Position numbers and translations under genes: made by a program
The notes under the pieces: model-generated
What the model was told of the DNA's origin: nothing
The model's database searches: none
The model's input: the letters and a program-made list of their open reading frames with translations, nothing else
In this document: positions 20,786 through 30,112 of the stretch, one piece after another
How positions within the stretch are numbered: the stretch's first letter is position 1
How the letters are laid out: each line of letters begins with the position of its first letter
Source: Niallia circulans
GTDB taxonomy: Bacteria > Bacillota > Bacilli > Bacillales > Cytobacillaceae
Length of the DNA stretch: 64,000 nt
NCBI RefSeq assembly: GCF_003726095.1
Contig: NZ_CP026031.1
Location: 682,001 to 746,000 of the forward strand
Direction: 5' to 3'

Positions 20786-20814
20786 TTGACAACGCTTTCT
20801 TATGTTGTTAAATT
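20786..20814 (+). promoter_or_regulatory. Promoter of the sugar operon
   Basis: A perfect -35 TTGACA (20786-20791), 17-base spacer, and a -10 of TAAATT (20809-20814), about 90 bases before the binding-protein gene. Confidence 0.7.
20787..20801. promoter_or_regulatory. Candidate cre (CcpA) site
   Basis: TGACAACGCTTTCTT fits the catabolite-responsive element pattern WGNNWNCGNTTNCAW with one mismatch and overlaps the -35 of the operon promoter. That position would allow repression by preferred carbon sources. Confidence 0.5.
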
Positions 20815-20842
20815 AATAGTGTAATAAGAAGTTGTGCAATTA

Positions 20843-20862
20843 CTTTAACTTTTTAGTTAAAG
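20843..20862. promoter_or_regulatory. Candidate operator downstream of the sugar promoter
   Basis: A perfect 7-bp inverted repeat, CTTTAAC-TTTTTA-GTTAAAG, about 20-40 bases downstream of the expected transcription start. Same design as the site over the regulator's start. Confidence 0.65.
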
Positions 20863-20903
20863 ATTTTTATTAAGTGGTAAGTTAAATAAAAGGAGGAATT
20901 AAT

Positions 20904-22169
20904 GTGGGGGCAAAGAGCAAGCTTTGGAAGTATGTTGGTGTGATTGGACTCTCAATCAGTATTTTAGCAGGCTGTGGCGATTCAGAAGCAAGTAGCAGTG
21001 CCAAGAATGAAATAACGTTTTGGAATCCGTTCACAGGTCCAGATGGAAAAAATATGCAGGCGATGGTAAATGAATATAATAAAACAAATCCCGAGTACAA
21101 AATCAAAAACGTCTCTTTAAAAGAAGGAGATATGTATACGAAAATTCCAACGATTGTAAACTCTAAAAAGAATATTCCAGATTTAACAATTGTCCATGCA
21201 GAACGAATTAAACAGTTTAAAGATAATGATATGCTGACTTCTTATAATGACTTGCTTGCAGATTTTCCGGAAATTAAAGCAGATAACTATGTAGCAGAAG
21301 CTTGGAAGATTGGAGAACTAGATTCAGAGCGTTATAGTATCCCGTTAGATATTCATACTTTCGGTCTTTACTACAACAAAGATTTAGTTGATCAGTATTT
21401 GCCGACAGCATTGGATGACAATATCGTTACATTTGATGAAATTAAACAAGTTGGCGAGAAAGCCCAAAAAGATAAAATCAGAGCACTAGGGGTAACGTGG
21501 CTAAAACCTAATTTCTTGTCCTTGTATGCACAAAATGGTGGTGAGTTAACAGAAGATGGTATTCAACCAACTTTAGTTAACCAAGCAGCAAAAGATACTT
21601 TTAATCTATGGAGAGATTATGTAAAGGCTGGTTATACAACAAAGGATGGAGAAGATCCGACCCAAATGTTCTTAACTGGAAAAGTTGTCTTTCTTCCTGA
21701 AGGAATTTGGATGCAAAACCAAATTAAAGAATCAAAGGTAAATTGGGGTTTAACTAATGCGCCTCAATTATCAGATGATCTATCAAAAGCGGTCAACTGG
21801 TCTTCTTCTCACCAATTTGTCATGTTGAAAGATGACTCACGTACGGAGGAAAAAGAAAAAGCTGTTGTGAAGTTTTTAGACTGGGTTCGTGATAATTCAA
21901 TGGAATGGGCAAAATCGGGACAAAATCCAGCTACGCTTGCGCTTTTAGAAAATGAAGAATATAAAGCAATGCCACAATCCTTCTTCTTGGCAACACCTGA
22001 ACAACAAGCAACATTAAAAATCTTTGACTATAAATACAATGGTTATGTTTCAGAACTATTAGATTCTAAAGCTGGGGATGTTGTATTCTCCAAAACAGAA
22101 ACAGACAAAGCATTAGCAGATATGGAAAAAGAAATATCTGCTAAGGTAGAAAAAGATAATTCGAATTAA
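20904..22169 (+). CDS. Sugar ABC transporter substrate-binding lipoprotein (CUT1 type)
   Basis: Extracytoplasmic receptor of a carbohydrate importer. 421 aa. Signal peptide with lipobox LAGC (Cys24), then the family 1 solute-binding fold beginning ITFWNPFTGPDG. The start is GTG at 20904, seven bases after AGGAGG. The ATG two bases earlier is in a frame that soon stops. First gene of the island operon. Two stable hairpins lie between it and the permeases, which would let the receptor be made in excess. The ligand is not predictable; the glycosidases suggest a glycoside. Confidence 0.92.
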   Translation: MGAKSKLWKYVGVIGLSISILAGCGDSEASSSAKNEITFWNPFTGPDGKNMQAMVNEYNKTNPEYKIKNVSLKEGDMYTKIPTIVNSKKNIPDLTIVHAERIKQFKDNDMLTSYNDLLADFPEIKADNYVAEAWKIGELDSERYSIPLDIHTFGLYYNKDLVDQYLPTALDDNIVTFDEIKQVGEKAQKDKIRALGVTWLKPNFLSLYAQNGGELTEDGIQPTLVNQAAKDTFNLWRDYVKAGYTTKDGEDPTQMFLTGKVVFLPEGIWMQNQIKESKVNWGLTNAPQLSDDLSKAVNWSSSHQFVMLKDDSRTEEKEKAVVKFLDWVRDNSMEWAKSGQNPATLALLENEEYKAMPQSFFLATPEQQATLKIFDYKYNGYVSELLDSKAGDVVFSKTETDKALADMEKEISAKVEKDNSN

Positions 22170-22314
22170 TGTTTGCCAAAAAGTAAAAACGCTTACTTAT
22201 AGAGTGATTGGAGAAGCCGCTGACTTTAAAAAGGTAGTGTTTACTGTTGTGGAATATTATTATGCGAATTCTTATTGAACTTTATCCTAAACAGCTAATG
22301 GAATAAAAAGCAAG

Positions 22315-22366
22315 CAGCCTAAATATAGAAACAAAAGTGCAGCAGGAAATCGAAGTATTTAGGCTG
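22315..22366 (+). repeat. Inverted repeat between receptor and permease genes
   Basis: CAGCCTAAATA at 22315-22325 is perfectly complementary to 22356-22366, enclosing 30 bases. It lies in the 264-base gap of the operon. Confidence 0.6.
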
Positions 22367-22377
22367 TATGCTCAAAC

Positions 22378-22403
22378 TAGAATAAGATTAAAATCTTATT
22401 CTA
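22378..22403 (+). repeat. Perfect 12-bp hairpin before the first permease gene
   Basis: TAGAATAAGATT at 22378-22389 pairs with 22392-22403 around an AA gap. No T-run follows, so it is more likely an mRNA-stabilising or processing hairpin than a terminator. Confidence 0.6.
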
Positions 22404-22433
22404 ATAGAAGCGAGAGGAAAGGAAGTAGGGCGT

Positions 22434-23357
22434 ATGGAAACTGTTCCCGCTACGAAAAATGTAAAACAAATGAAATTAAAAAACTCCAGAAGTACATCCT
22501 TTGCACCATGGCTATTTTTAGCCCCTCATTTGATCATTTTTGGAGTGTTTTTTCTTATTCCAATCTTTTTTGGAATTTATATTTCTTTTACAGAATGGGA
22601 TTTAATTAGTTCGCCAATTTTTGTTGGATTGGATAATTACAAAGAATTATTACTTCAACCAGACTCCGTCTTTTATGAACAACTTCATAATGGGTTGAAA
22701 AATACCTTTTTATTTGTTCTATTTACTGTCCCATTTTGTATTATTGTACCTCTGCTTCTTGCAGCAGCTTTGAACACAAAACCAGTTCTATGGAAAGTAT
22801 TTCAGTCTTTATTCTATTTACCATCATTGTTTGCAATTTCTGCTGTCATCATTATTTGGGGGCTTATGTTTAATGTAACATATGGTCCAATTAATAATAT
22901 TTTCAATCTGGAAACCGTTTGGACTGGTACTCAGCCATATGCATGGATTGCATTGGTAGCAGTAACAGTTTGGTGGACGATTGGAGGAAATATGATCATT
23001 TACCAAGCGGCATTGAATGGTATTCCGAAAGATTATTATGAAGCGGCAGATATTGATGGCGCATCTCCTTTTCAGAAGTTTATGAAAATTACCCTTCCGA
23101 GCATTAGAGGTCAAATTCTATATACGGTTGTTATTACAACCATTGCTCAATTTAATGTTTATGGACAGCCGTTGATGTTAACAGGTGGCGGTCCAACAGA
23201 TTCAACAAGGGTGTTATTAATGGATATTCAGCAAAATGCCTTTGGTTCAGGTCAATCAATTGCGGGGATCTCGTCGGCGATGGCTGTTATTCTTGGACTT
23301 TGTATAATGGTTGTTGCATCATTACAATTCTTTTTCTTGAGAGAGAAGAAGAATTAA
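22434..23357 (+). CDS. Sugar ABC transporter permease, MalF/LacF-like
   Basis: Inner-membrane subunit of the CUT1 importer. 307 aa, six predicted TM helices (first at about 24-47, APHLIIFGVFFLIPIFFGIY). The EAA loop YYEAADIDGASPFQKF contacts the ATPase. Ribosome site AGGAAAGGAAG. Followed 16 bases later by the partner permease. No ATPase gene is present in the island. Confidence 0.92.
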   Translation: METVPATKNVKQMKLKNSRSTSFAPWLFLAPHLIIFGVFFLIPIFFGIYISFTEWDLISSPIFVGLDNYKELLLQPDSVFYEQLHNGLKNTFLFVLFTVPFCIIVPLLLAAALNTKPVLWKVFQSLFYLPSLFAISAVIIIWGLMFNVTYGPINNIFNLETVWTGTQPYAWIALVAVTVWWTIGGNMIIYQAALNGIPKDYYEAADIDGASPFQKFMKITLPSIRGQILYTVVITTIAQFNVYGQPLMLTGGGPTDSTRVLLMDIQQNAFGSGQSIAGISSAMAVILGLCIMVVASLQFFFLREKKN

Positions 23358-23373
23358 TTAAAGGAGGAAGAGT

Positions 23374-24219
23374 ATGAGCAGTAAAAGAATCAATCCACTA
23401 CCTAAAATAATCGGGTTTGCCTTTTTGCTTATCATGGCTGTGATTTGGATTATTCCTTTATTATGGGGAGTTGTAACCTCCTTTAAATCAGAGATAGAAC
23501 TACAAACAGTAGGCTTTAAATTTCTTCCCATTGAATGGGTACTGACAAATTACACGACTTTATTAGTTGATAATACAAGTACACCATTGGTTCGTTGGTT
23601 TACAAATTCAGTTGTTATTTCTGTGTCACACACATTATTAGTATTAATTGTGGTGACATTATCAGCCTTCGCTTTTAGTAGATTGAATTTTAGAGGGAAA
23701 AATGGTTTGTTTGCCTTTTTAATGGCAACGATGATGTTTCCTGGTGTAGTAAATCTTATTCCTCTCTATAAAATCATCGATATTCTTGGTTGGGTAAATT
23801 CTCCGATTGCGATGATTGTTCCAGGCGCAGCAGGTGTATTCAATATTTTTCTAGTTAGACAATTTATGAATAATATTCCTCTCGAATTTGATGAAGCAGC
23901 TCGTATGGATGGGGCAAGTGATTTTCAAATTTTAGGTAAGGTAATTTTGCCTTTGATCAAACCGGTTCTCCTTGTTGTTGCCTTATTTTCCTTTACAGGA
24001 TCATGGAATGACTTTTTATGGCCATCAATTGTTTTTAATGATATAGAAAAAATGCCGATCACACCGGGGCTGCAGCTATTGCAAGGGATGTATCAAGCAC
24101 AGCCAACCTTATTAATGGCAGGCGCATTGGTTGCGATAATTCCCACCTTTATCCTGTACCTATTCGCACAGAAATATTTCTTAGAATCAATGTCCTTATC
24201 AGCTGGAGTGAAAGGATAA
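23374..24219 (+). CDS. Sugar ABC transporter permease, MalG/LacG-like
   Basis: Second membrane subunit of the importer. 281 aa, six TM helices, EAA loop EFDEAARMDGASDFQILG. AAAGGAGG ribosome site. Its TAA stop overlaps the ATG of the next gene (TAATG), so that small membrane protein is translationally coupled to it. Confidence 0.93.
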   Translation: MSSKRINPLPKIIGFAFLLIMAVIWIIPLLWGVVTSFKSEIELQTVGFKFLPIEWVLTNYTTLLVDNTSTPLVRWFTNSVVISVSHTLLVLIVVTLSAFAFSRLNFRGKNGLFAFLMATMMFPGVVNLIPLYKIIDILGWVNSPIAMIVPGAAGVFNIFLVRQFMNNIPLEFDEAARMDGASDFQILGKVILPLIKPVLLVVALFSFTGSWNDFLWPSIVFNDIEKMPITPGLQLLQGMYQAQPTLLMAGALVAIIPTFILYLFAQKYFLESMSLSAGVKG

Positions 24220-24656
24220 TGAATAGAAAACTAGAAAGAAATTTAGTGAGAATAGTAGGCGTTTGGCAAATCGTTGATGGACTTATTACGATCCTGCTAT
24301 ATGGAACAGTAAAAAAGGTAGAAGGTGCTAAGCTTGTGGAGGACTCGGCTTTTGTCTATATAAAAGCGATGGAATCTTATGTTGGAAGTATCTATATATT
24401 CATTGGTATGTTTGGGGCTTTATTAATTGGTCTAGGATTAATAAATTTAGTCTGTGCCAAGAAATATATGATAGATGATCAAGTTCATGTAAAGGTTGCC
24501 GTATGGCTGTTTGTATGTGGAGCACTATCCTATATCATCATGGATATTATCAGTCTAGTTTTATGTATGTCAGCGGGTATTTTAGTTTTAGCAAAAAATA
24601 AATCTATTCGAAAAATAAATAGGACAATAAATAAACGAGTCGGAGGTATAAATTAA
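24219..24656 (+). CDS. Small four-helix membrane protein of the sugar island
   Basis: 145 aa, not recognised. Four hydrophobic segments are visible: about residues 11-28 (IVGVWQIVDGLITILLY), 52-79 (YVGSIYIFIGMFGALLIG), 91-108 and 112-126, with a basic C-terminal tail. Coupled by TAATG overlap to both the permease before it and the glycosidase after it, so it is made with the importer. It may aid transport or sensing, but no function can be assigned. Confidence 0.75.
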   Translation: MNRKLERNLVRIVGVWQIVDGLITILLYGTVKKVEGAKLVEDSAFVYIKAMESYVGSIYIFIGMFGALLIGLGLINLVCAKKYMIDDQVHVKVAVWLFVCGALSYIIMDIISLVLCMSAGILVLAKNKSIRKINRTINKRVGGIN

Positions 24657-26398
24657 TGAATGTATTGCATCCAAATCCTCAGTTTCACAGAGTGGAATGG
24701 GTTTCTTTAGATGGAAAATGGAAATTTGCGTTTGATGATAAAAAAGTGGGAGACAAAGAGAGATGGTATGACTCTTTTCCAGAAAGCCAAACAATCAATG
24801 TGCCGTTTACTTATGAGACGAAAGCGAGCGGCGTCAATCAGCAAGAACATCATGAAACAGTATGGTATGAAAGAACAATCGTAATCGATGATACAAAGAA
24901 GCATCCAATTGTCCATTTTGAAGGAGTAGATTATGAGGCTTTTATCTATGTAAATGGGAATCTTGCCACGATCCATCAAGGAGGTTACCATGGTTTTTCT
25001 GTGGATGTAACTGACTTTGTAACAACTGGAGAGAATAAACTAACTATTAAAGTCAAAGATTCAAAGGATTGTGCACAACCAAGAGGAAAACAGCGCTGGC
25101 ATGATGAGAATTTTGGCTGCTGGTATGTTCAGACAACAGGAATATGGAAATCCGTTTGGTTGGAATATGTAAATGAGTTTCACTTAAATCATGCGAAAAT
25201 TACACCATTATTTGATGCCCAACAAGTAGCGATTGAAGTAGAAACAAAAGGAATTCCGCTAACGGCAGATGGCTATAAAATAGTGGCATCCATCCAATTT
25301 GACGATAAAGTAATCAATGAATTAACAGCTAATATAATTGATAATGCAGCGTCCCTTACTGGAAGTGTATTAGAAAGACTGGATCCATGGACAATGAAAG
25401 TATGGAGTCCAGAAAGCCCTAAATTATATGATTTGACGCTTAAATTGTACCACCATGATGAATTACTGGATGAAATTCACTCTTATTTTGGTATGCGCAA
25501 GATATCTATTGAAGGAAATAGAATTCTTCTTAATAATAGAGAGTTATATCAACGCTTAATTTTGGATCAAGGCTACTGGGAAGAATCAGATTTAACACCA
25601 CCAAGTGTTGCGGCGTTGGAAGAAGATATCGATAAAATATTAGAGTTGGGATATAACGGAGTTCGTAAGCACCAAAAAGTAGAAGACAGCAGATTTTTAT
25701 ATTTAGCAGATAAGAAAGGGCTTCTTGTCTGGCTGGAAGTTGGTTCAACGTATGGCTTTAGTGACAAAGCAGTCCGCAATTTTACCCATGAATGGCTGGA
25801 AATTGTGAAGCAAAATTACAACCATCCGAGTGTGATTACATGGGTGCCATTTAATGAATCGTGGGGCATTGGCGATATCCATCATGATAAGCAGCAACAA
25901 GCTTTTACGGAAAGTATCTATCATTTAACTAAAGCGTATGATCGTAATCGCCCTGTTATCACAAATGATGGCTGGGAACATACTATTTCCGATATTATCA
26001 CCCTTCATGACTATGAGGAATATGGAGCGTTGCTTGCAAGTAGATATAAAGACAGCGACAAGTTAATGTCAAATGGCATCCAGTTCAATAAAGGTTTTTA
26101 TGCTTTTGCAGATGGTTATCCGTATAAAGGACAGCCAATAGTTATTTCAGAGTTTGGCGGAATCGCTTTCCAAACAGAGGAAGGTTGGGGCTATGGGAAT
26201 CAAGTGAAGGATGAAGAAGCGTTCTTTAAACGTTTTGAAGACATCCACCATGCAGTTCAGGATTTAGAATACGTATGTGGTTATTGTTATACACAACTAA
26301 CCGATGTCCAACAAGAAGTAAATGGCTTACTTACAATCGATCGGAAGCCAAAAGTTTCTGTAGAGAGAGTAAGACAAGTAAATACCCGAAGATTATAA
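24656..26398 (+). CDS. Glycoside hydrolase family 2 (beta-glycosidase), copy 1
   Basis: 580 aa. N-terminal jelly-roll sugar-binding domain (about 1-170), immunoglobulin-like domain (about 170-285) and a C-terminal TIM barrel. The acid/base Glu is residue 401 in WVPFNESWG and the nucleophile Glu499 is in VISEFGG. No signal peptide, so it acts on sugar already imported by the adjacent transporter. Known GH2 activities include beta-galactosidase, beta-glucuronidase and beta-mannosidase, and the exact one cannot be read from the sequence. Paralogous to the next gene, 17 bases downstream. Confidence 0.92.
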   Translation: MNVLHPNPQFHRVEWVSLDGKWKFAFDDKKVGDKERWYDSFPESQTINVPFTYETKASGVNQQEHHETVWYERTIVIDDTKKHPIVHFEGVDYEAFIYVNGNLATIHQGGYHGFSVDVTDFVTTGENKLTIKVKDSKDCAQPRGKQRWHDENFGCWYVQTTGIWKSVWLEYVNEFHLNHAKITPLFDAQQVAIEVETKGIPLTADGYKIVASIQFDDKVINELTANIIDNAASLTGSVLERLDPWTMKVWSPESPKLYDLTLKLYHHDELLDEIHSYFGMRKISIEGNRILLNNRELYQRLILDQGYWEESDLTPPSVAALEEDIDKILELGYNGVRKHQKVEDSRFLYLADKKGLLVWLEVGSTYGFSDKAVRNFTHEWLEIVKQNYNHPSVITWVPFNESWGIGDIHHDKQQQAFTESIYHLTKAYDRNRPVITNDGWEHTISDIITLHDYEEYGALLASRYKDSDKLMSNGIQFNKGFYAFADGYPYKGQPIVISEFGGIAFQTEEGWGYGNQVKDEEAFFKRFEDIHHAVQDLEYVCGYCYTQLTDVQQEVNGLLTIDRKPKVSVERVRQVNTRRL

Positions 26399-26415
26399 TC
26401 ATAGGAGTGTATACG

Positions 26416-28251
26416 ATGACGAGACAAGAATATCCCCGTCCGCAGTTCGTACGTGACCAGTGGATTAACTTAAATGGAACTTGGCAATTTCAGTTTGACG
26501 ATAAGAATGTTGGTGAACAAGAGCAATATTTTAATAAAGAAACACTGGATAAAGAAATACAAGTACCGTTTGTTTACCAATCTAAGTTAAGTGGAATTGG
26601 GGAAAGAACCATTCATGAATATGTATGGTATAAGAAAGAAGTAGTGATTCCTAAATACGCAGATAAACGAACGATCTTGCATTTTGGTGCAGTAGATTAC
26701 TATTGCAAGGTATACGTGAACGGAAAATTTGTGGGAGACCATGAAGGCGGGCATACTTCATTCTCATTTGATATTTCGAATTATATATTAGACGAAAACC
26801 AAAGTATTACTGTTAAAGTCTATGATCCTATCAAAGATGAAACCATTCCACGAGGGAAGCAGTTCTGGGAAGAAGAACCAAGGGCGATTTGGTATACGAA
26901 TTCTACAGGGATTTGGCAGACGGTCTGGGTGGAACAAGTAAATAATGATTATCTGGAAAAAGTTCGATTTACTCCTGATCTAGACCGCGGTGTCGTCTGG
27001 ATGGATTTTGATTTAAATAAAGAAGCAGAAATATCAAAAGCGAATTATTATGTGAAATACAAAATAAGTTTTAAGAATATTTTAATTGCGGAAGATCGAA
27101 TTAAAATGAATAATCTTGCGGAAAAACGTGCGGTTGATATTATCCAAAATAAAATCTTTCGCACAAATTTTCACGATAGCGGCTATACTTGGTCACCGGA
27201 ACACCCAAATGTATTTAACGTATCTATCGAACTTTGTGATGAAAAAGGAATCGTTTTAGATAAAGTACAATCTTATTTCGGCTATCGAAAAGTTCATACA
27301 GAAAATGGTATGGTTTATTTAAACAATAAACCATATTATCAAAAGCTGGTTCTTGATCAAGGTTATTGGCCAGAGGGGCTTTTAACGGCGCCGAAAGCAG
27401 AAGATTATAAAAAGGATATAGAATTAGCGAAAGAAATGGGATTCAATGGCTGTAGAAAGCATCAAAAAACAGAAGATCCTCTCTTCATGTATTATGCAGA
27501 TACATTAGGTTTTCTAGTATGGGGAGAATGTGCATCTGCTCCTGTTTATACAAAAGAAGCGGCGACAAGATTAATGAAGGAATGGATGGAAATAGTCGAT
27601 CGTGACTATAATCACCCTTCTATCGTTACTTGGGTTCCCTTAAATGAAAGCTGGGGTATTCCGGATATTCATCATGATAAAAAACAACAGCATTTCTCTA
27701 CAACCATGTATCACATGCTCCATGCTATTGATGGTACACGTCTGGTTATCTCAAATGATGGCTGGGAAGCAACCGTTACAGATATCTGTGCGATTCATAA
27801 CTACGGTCATGGAAATGCCGATGAAAAAGCGAAGTATCAATACTTCAAAGAGTCCATATCTACAGTTGATAATTTACTTACACATTCACATAGTAAATGG
27901 GAAGTGTATGCAGAAAACCACTCCCACCAAGGAGAACCAATCCTGTTAACAGAATTCGGAGGCATCGCCTTTAAAATCGGCGAACAAAGCGGTTGGGGCT
28001 ACACTTCTGTGGAGAACGCAGAAGATTATATAACAGAATACCGCAAAATCATGGAAGCAATCTTTCAATCAAAGGGATTATGGGGCTATTGCTATACGCA
28101 GCTGACAGATGTTGAACAAGAAATTAATGGGATTTTAACGTATAATCGGATTCCAAAATGCGATTTATCCAAGATTAATGAACTGAATAATCTCTTCTTT
28201 CCCGAGCGATTGGCGATTAAAGGGAAGGCGGCTAATGGAGGCATAAACTAA
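26416..28251 (+). CDS. Glycoside hydrolase family 2 (beta-glycosidase), copy 2
   Basis: 611 aa from the ATG at 26416 (MTRQEYPRPQF), which follows ATAGGAGTG. A longer in-frame opening back to 26275 only overlaps copy 1 and is not used. Same three-domain order as copy 1, with acid/base Glu411 in WVPLNESWG and nucleophile Glu513 in LLTEFGG. The two are collinear throughout (for example QFxFDDKxVG near the N-terminus) but clearly diverged, so this is an old duplication and the specificities probably differ. Cytoplasmic. Last gene of the island. Confidence 0.92.
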   Translation: MTRQEYPRPQFVRDQWINLNGTWQFQFDDKNVGEQEQYFNKETLDKEIQVPFVYQSKLSGIGERTIHEYVWYKKEVVIPKYADKRTILHFGAVDYYCKVYVNGKFVGDHEGGHTSFSFDISNYILDENQSITVKVYDPIKDETIPRGKQFWEEEPRAIWYTNSTGIWQTVWVEQVNNDYLEKVRFTPDLDRGVVWMDFDLNKEAEISKANYYVKYKISFKNILIAEDRIKMNNLAEKRAVDIIQNKIFRTNFHDSGYTWSPEHPNVFNVSIELCDEKGIVLDKVQSYFGYRKVHTENGMVYLNNKPYYQKLVLDQGYWPEGLLTAPKAEDYKKDIELAKEMGFNGCRKHQKTEDPLFMYYADTLGFLVWGECASAPVYTKEAATRLMKEWMEIVDRDYNHPSIVTWVPLNESWGIPDIHHDKKQQHFSTTMYHMLHAIDGTRLVISNDGWEATVTDICAIHNYGHGNADEKAKYQYFKESISTVDNLLTHSHSKWEVYAENHSHQGEPILLTEFGGIAFKIGEQSGWGYTSVENAEDYITEYRKIMEAIFQSKGLWGYCYTQLTDVEQEINGILTYNRIPKCDLSKINELNNLFFPERLAIKGKAANGGIN

Positions 28252-28671
28252 CTAGATAATCTGTAAAGACCAACAATCTCTCATTTAGCTATTAGCTAAT
28301 GGTTATTTTCTAATGCTGGTTGTTGCTGGTTTAAATGTAGTCATGTTTAAAAACTAATTTGTTCCAAACTATACTTATCAACAGTAATATGTTAAAATGT
28401 TCAAGGCTCATGACAGCGAAAATGATGGATGGTTTCAAGTTATCCTGAGTTTCCTGACATGGGTTTTTATTTTGTCCGCTCAAAAAATAGTAACGAACGA
28501 ATTAATTTCCAAAAGGAATACATAGCTATTTAGTAGCAGGGTTTGATAAAATACAAAAAGGAATGAGTTTTAGCATAGGCTGTTTGTCTGAACAATAATG
28601 GCAAGACTGTCTTCGATTAATACTAGCAAACCTTTAATCGACTATCTCTCTTAACGTTTGGAGGAAATAAT
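28252..28671. other. Intergenic, sugar island to def
   Basis: 420 bases without a gene. A short dyad TTAGCT/AGCTAA near 28286-28300 and an imperfect ACCAACAA...TTGTTGCTGGT pairing are the only structures. I see no convincing terminator or promoter. GGAGGA at the end serves def. Confidence 0.4.
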
Positions 28672-29160
28672 GTGGCAGTAAAACAAATTGTAATGTACCC
28701 GGATCCGGTGTTAGAAATACCATGCGCGGAAGTTACAGTCTTTGATAAAAAATTAGCAAAGTTATTAAACGATATGTATGATACAATGATTGAATTTGAC
28801 GGAGTAGGACTAGCTGCTCCACAAATCGGTATATCGAAACGCATTGCTGTAGTAGATATTGATGATGATATGGGTACACTGGAATTAATTAATCCCAAAT
28901 TATTAGAAGTAAATGGCTCTCAAGTTGGTCCCGAAGGATGTTTAAGTTTCCCGGGATTATTCGGAGATGTCGAAAGACCATTGTCTATTACAGTAGAGGC
29001 GCAAAATAGAAAAGGAAAAAAATATATAATAGAAGCAGAAGAATATTTAGCACGAGCAATTTTACATGAAATGGATCATTTAGATGGAGTGCTATTTACA
29101 TCAAAGGTAATTCGCTATCTAGAGGAAGATGAGCTAGAAGGAGTGGAAGCAAATGACTAA
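28672..29160 (+). CDS. def: Peptide deformylase
   Basis: Removes the formyl group from nascent proteins using a metal ion. 162 aa. All three motifs are present: [17 protein letters not shown] (metal Cys) and HEMDHLDG (metal His pair and Glu). The start is GTG, seven bases after GGAGGA; the ATG two bases earlier is in another frame that stops quickly. Overlaps fmt by 8 bases. The def-fmt-rsmB-rlmN-prpC-prkC-rsgA order is conserved in relatives. Confidence 0.96.
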   Translation: MAVKQIVMYPDPVLEIPCAEVTVFDKKLAKLLNDMYDTMIEFDGVGLAAPQIGISKRIAVVDIDDDMGTLELINPKLLEVNGSQVGPEGCLSFPGLFGDVERPLSITVEAQNRKGKKYIIEAEEYLARAILHEMDHLDGVLFTSKVIRYLEEDELEGVEAND

Positions 29161-30112
29161 AGTAGTGTTTATGGGAACCCCGGATTTCTCTGTTCCTGTA
29201 TTACAAAGATTATTAGAAGAAAAGTATGAAGTAATTGCGGTTGTGACACAGCCTGATCGTCCTGTGGGCAGAAAAAAGGTGTTAACCCCGCCGCCAGTAA
29301 AGGTAGAAGCTCTAAAACATGATATCCCTGTCTATCAACCAGAGAAGATTCGTCAATCAGACGAGCTGAAAGCTATTATCTCTTTGAACCCGGATATTAT
29401 TGTGACTGCTGCGTTCGGTCAAATTTTGCCAAAAGAGCTATTAGATGCACCAAAATTCGGCTGTGTGAATGTTCATGCGTCCTTGCTTCCTGAATTAAGA
29501 GGAGGAGCTCCAATTCATTACAGTATTTTACAAGGAAAAGAAAAAACCGGTATTACGATTATGTATATGGCGGAGAAGTTGGATGCTGGTGATATTATTT
29601 CAGTTGCGGAAGTGGAAATTGAAGAAGAAGATACAGTAGGGACACTGCATGATAAATTAAGTCGTGTCGGAAGTGATTTATTAGCGGAAACTTTGCCTAA
29701 ACTGTTAGCAGGAGAAATTACACCAATTCCGCAAAATGATGAGGAGGCGACGTTTGCGCCAAATCTGAAGCGTTCGGACGAACAAATTGACTGGACTGTT
29801 TCTGGAGAAGAAATTTACAATAAAATACGTGGACTAAATCCTTGGCCAGTAGCTTTCACTCTTTATCAAGGAAAGGTGATGAAAGTATGGGCGGGGAAGA
29901 AAGTGGCGAAAAAGAAAGATGCCGCTCCTGGAACGATTGTCGACATAACAGATCAAGGTCCAATTGTGGCAACAGGTAATGACACATACATTCAATTAAC
30001 AGAAGTACAACCAGCGGGCAAGAAGAAAATGGACATCAGCGAATTCTTACGTGGGGCTGGCAGTAAAATGCAAGTAAATGAGATATTAGGAGTTACGAAT
30101 GAAGAAAACTAA
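29153..30112 (+). CDS. fmt: Methionyl-tRNA formyltransferase
   Basis: Formylates initiator Met-tRNA with 10-formyl-THF. 319 aa. N-terminal transferase domain with [10 protein letters not shown] and the [14 protein letters not shown] motif around the catalytic Asn/His, and a C-terminal OB-like tRNA domain. Overlaps def (8 bases) and rsmB (14 bases). Confidence 0.97.
   Translation: MTKVVFMGTPDFSVPVLQRLLEEKYEVIAVVTQPDRPVGRKKVLTPPPVKVEALKHDIPVYQPEKIRQSDELKAIISLNPDIIVTAAFGQILPKELLDAPKFGCVNVHASLLPELRGGAPIHYSILQGKEKTGITIMYMAEKLDAGDIISVAEVEIEEEDTVGTLHDKLSRVGSDLLAETLPKLLAGEITPIPQNDEEATFAPNLKRSDEQIDWTVSGEEIYNKIRGLNPWPVAFTLYQGKVMKVWAGKKVAKKKDAAPGTIVDITDQGPIVATGNDTYIQLTEVQPAGKKKMDISEFLRGAGSKMQVNEILGVTNEEN

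Noticed and set aside
26275..26415. N-terminal extension of the second GH2 enzyme
   Set aside because: It lies inside the first GH2 gene in another frame, and the ATG at 26416 has a good ribosome site and aligns with copy 1.
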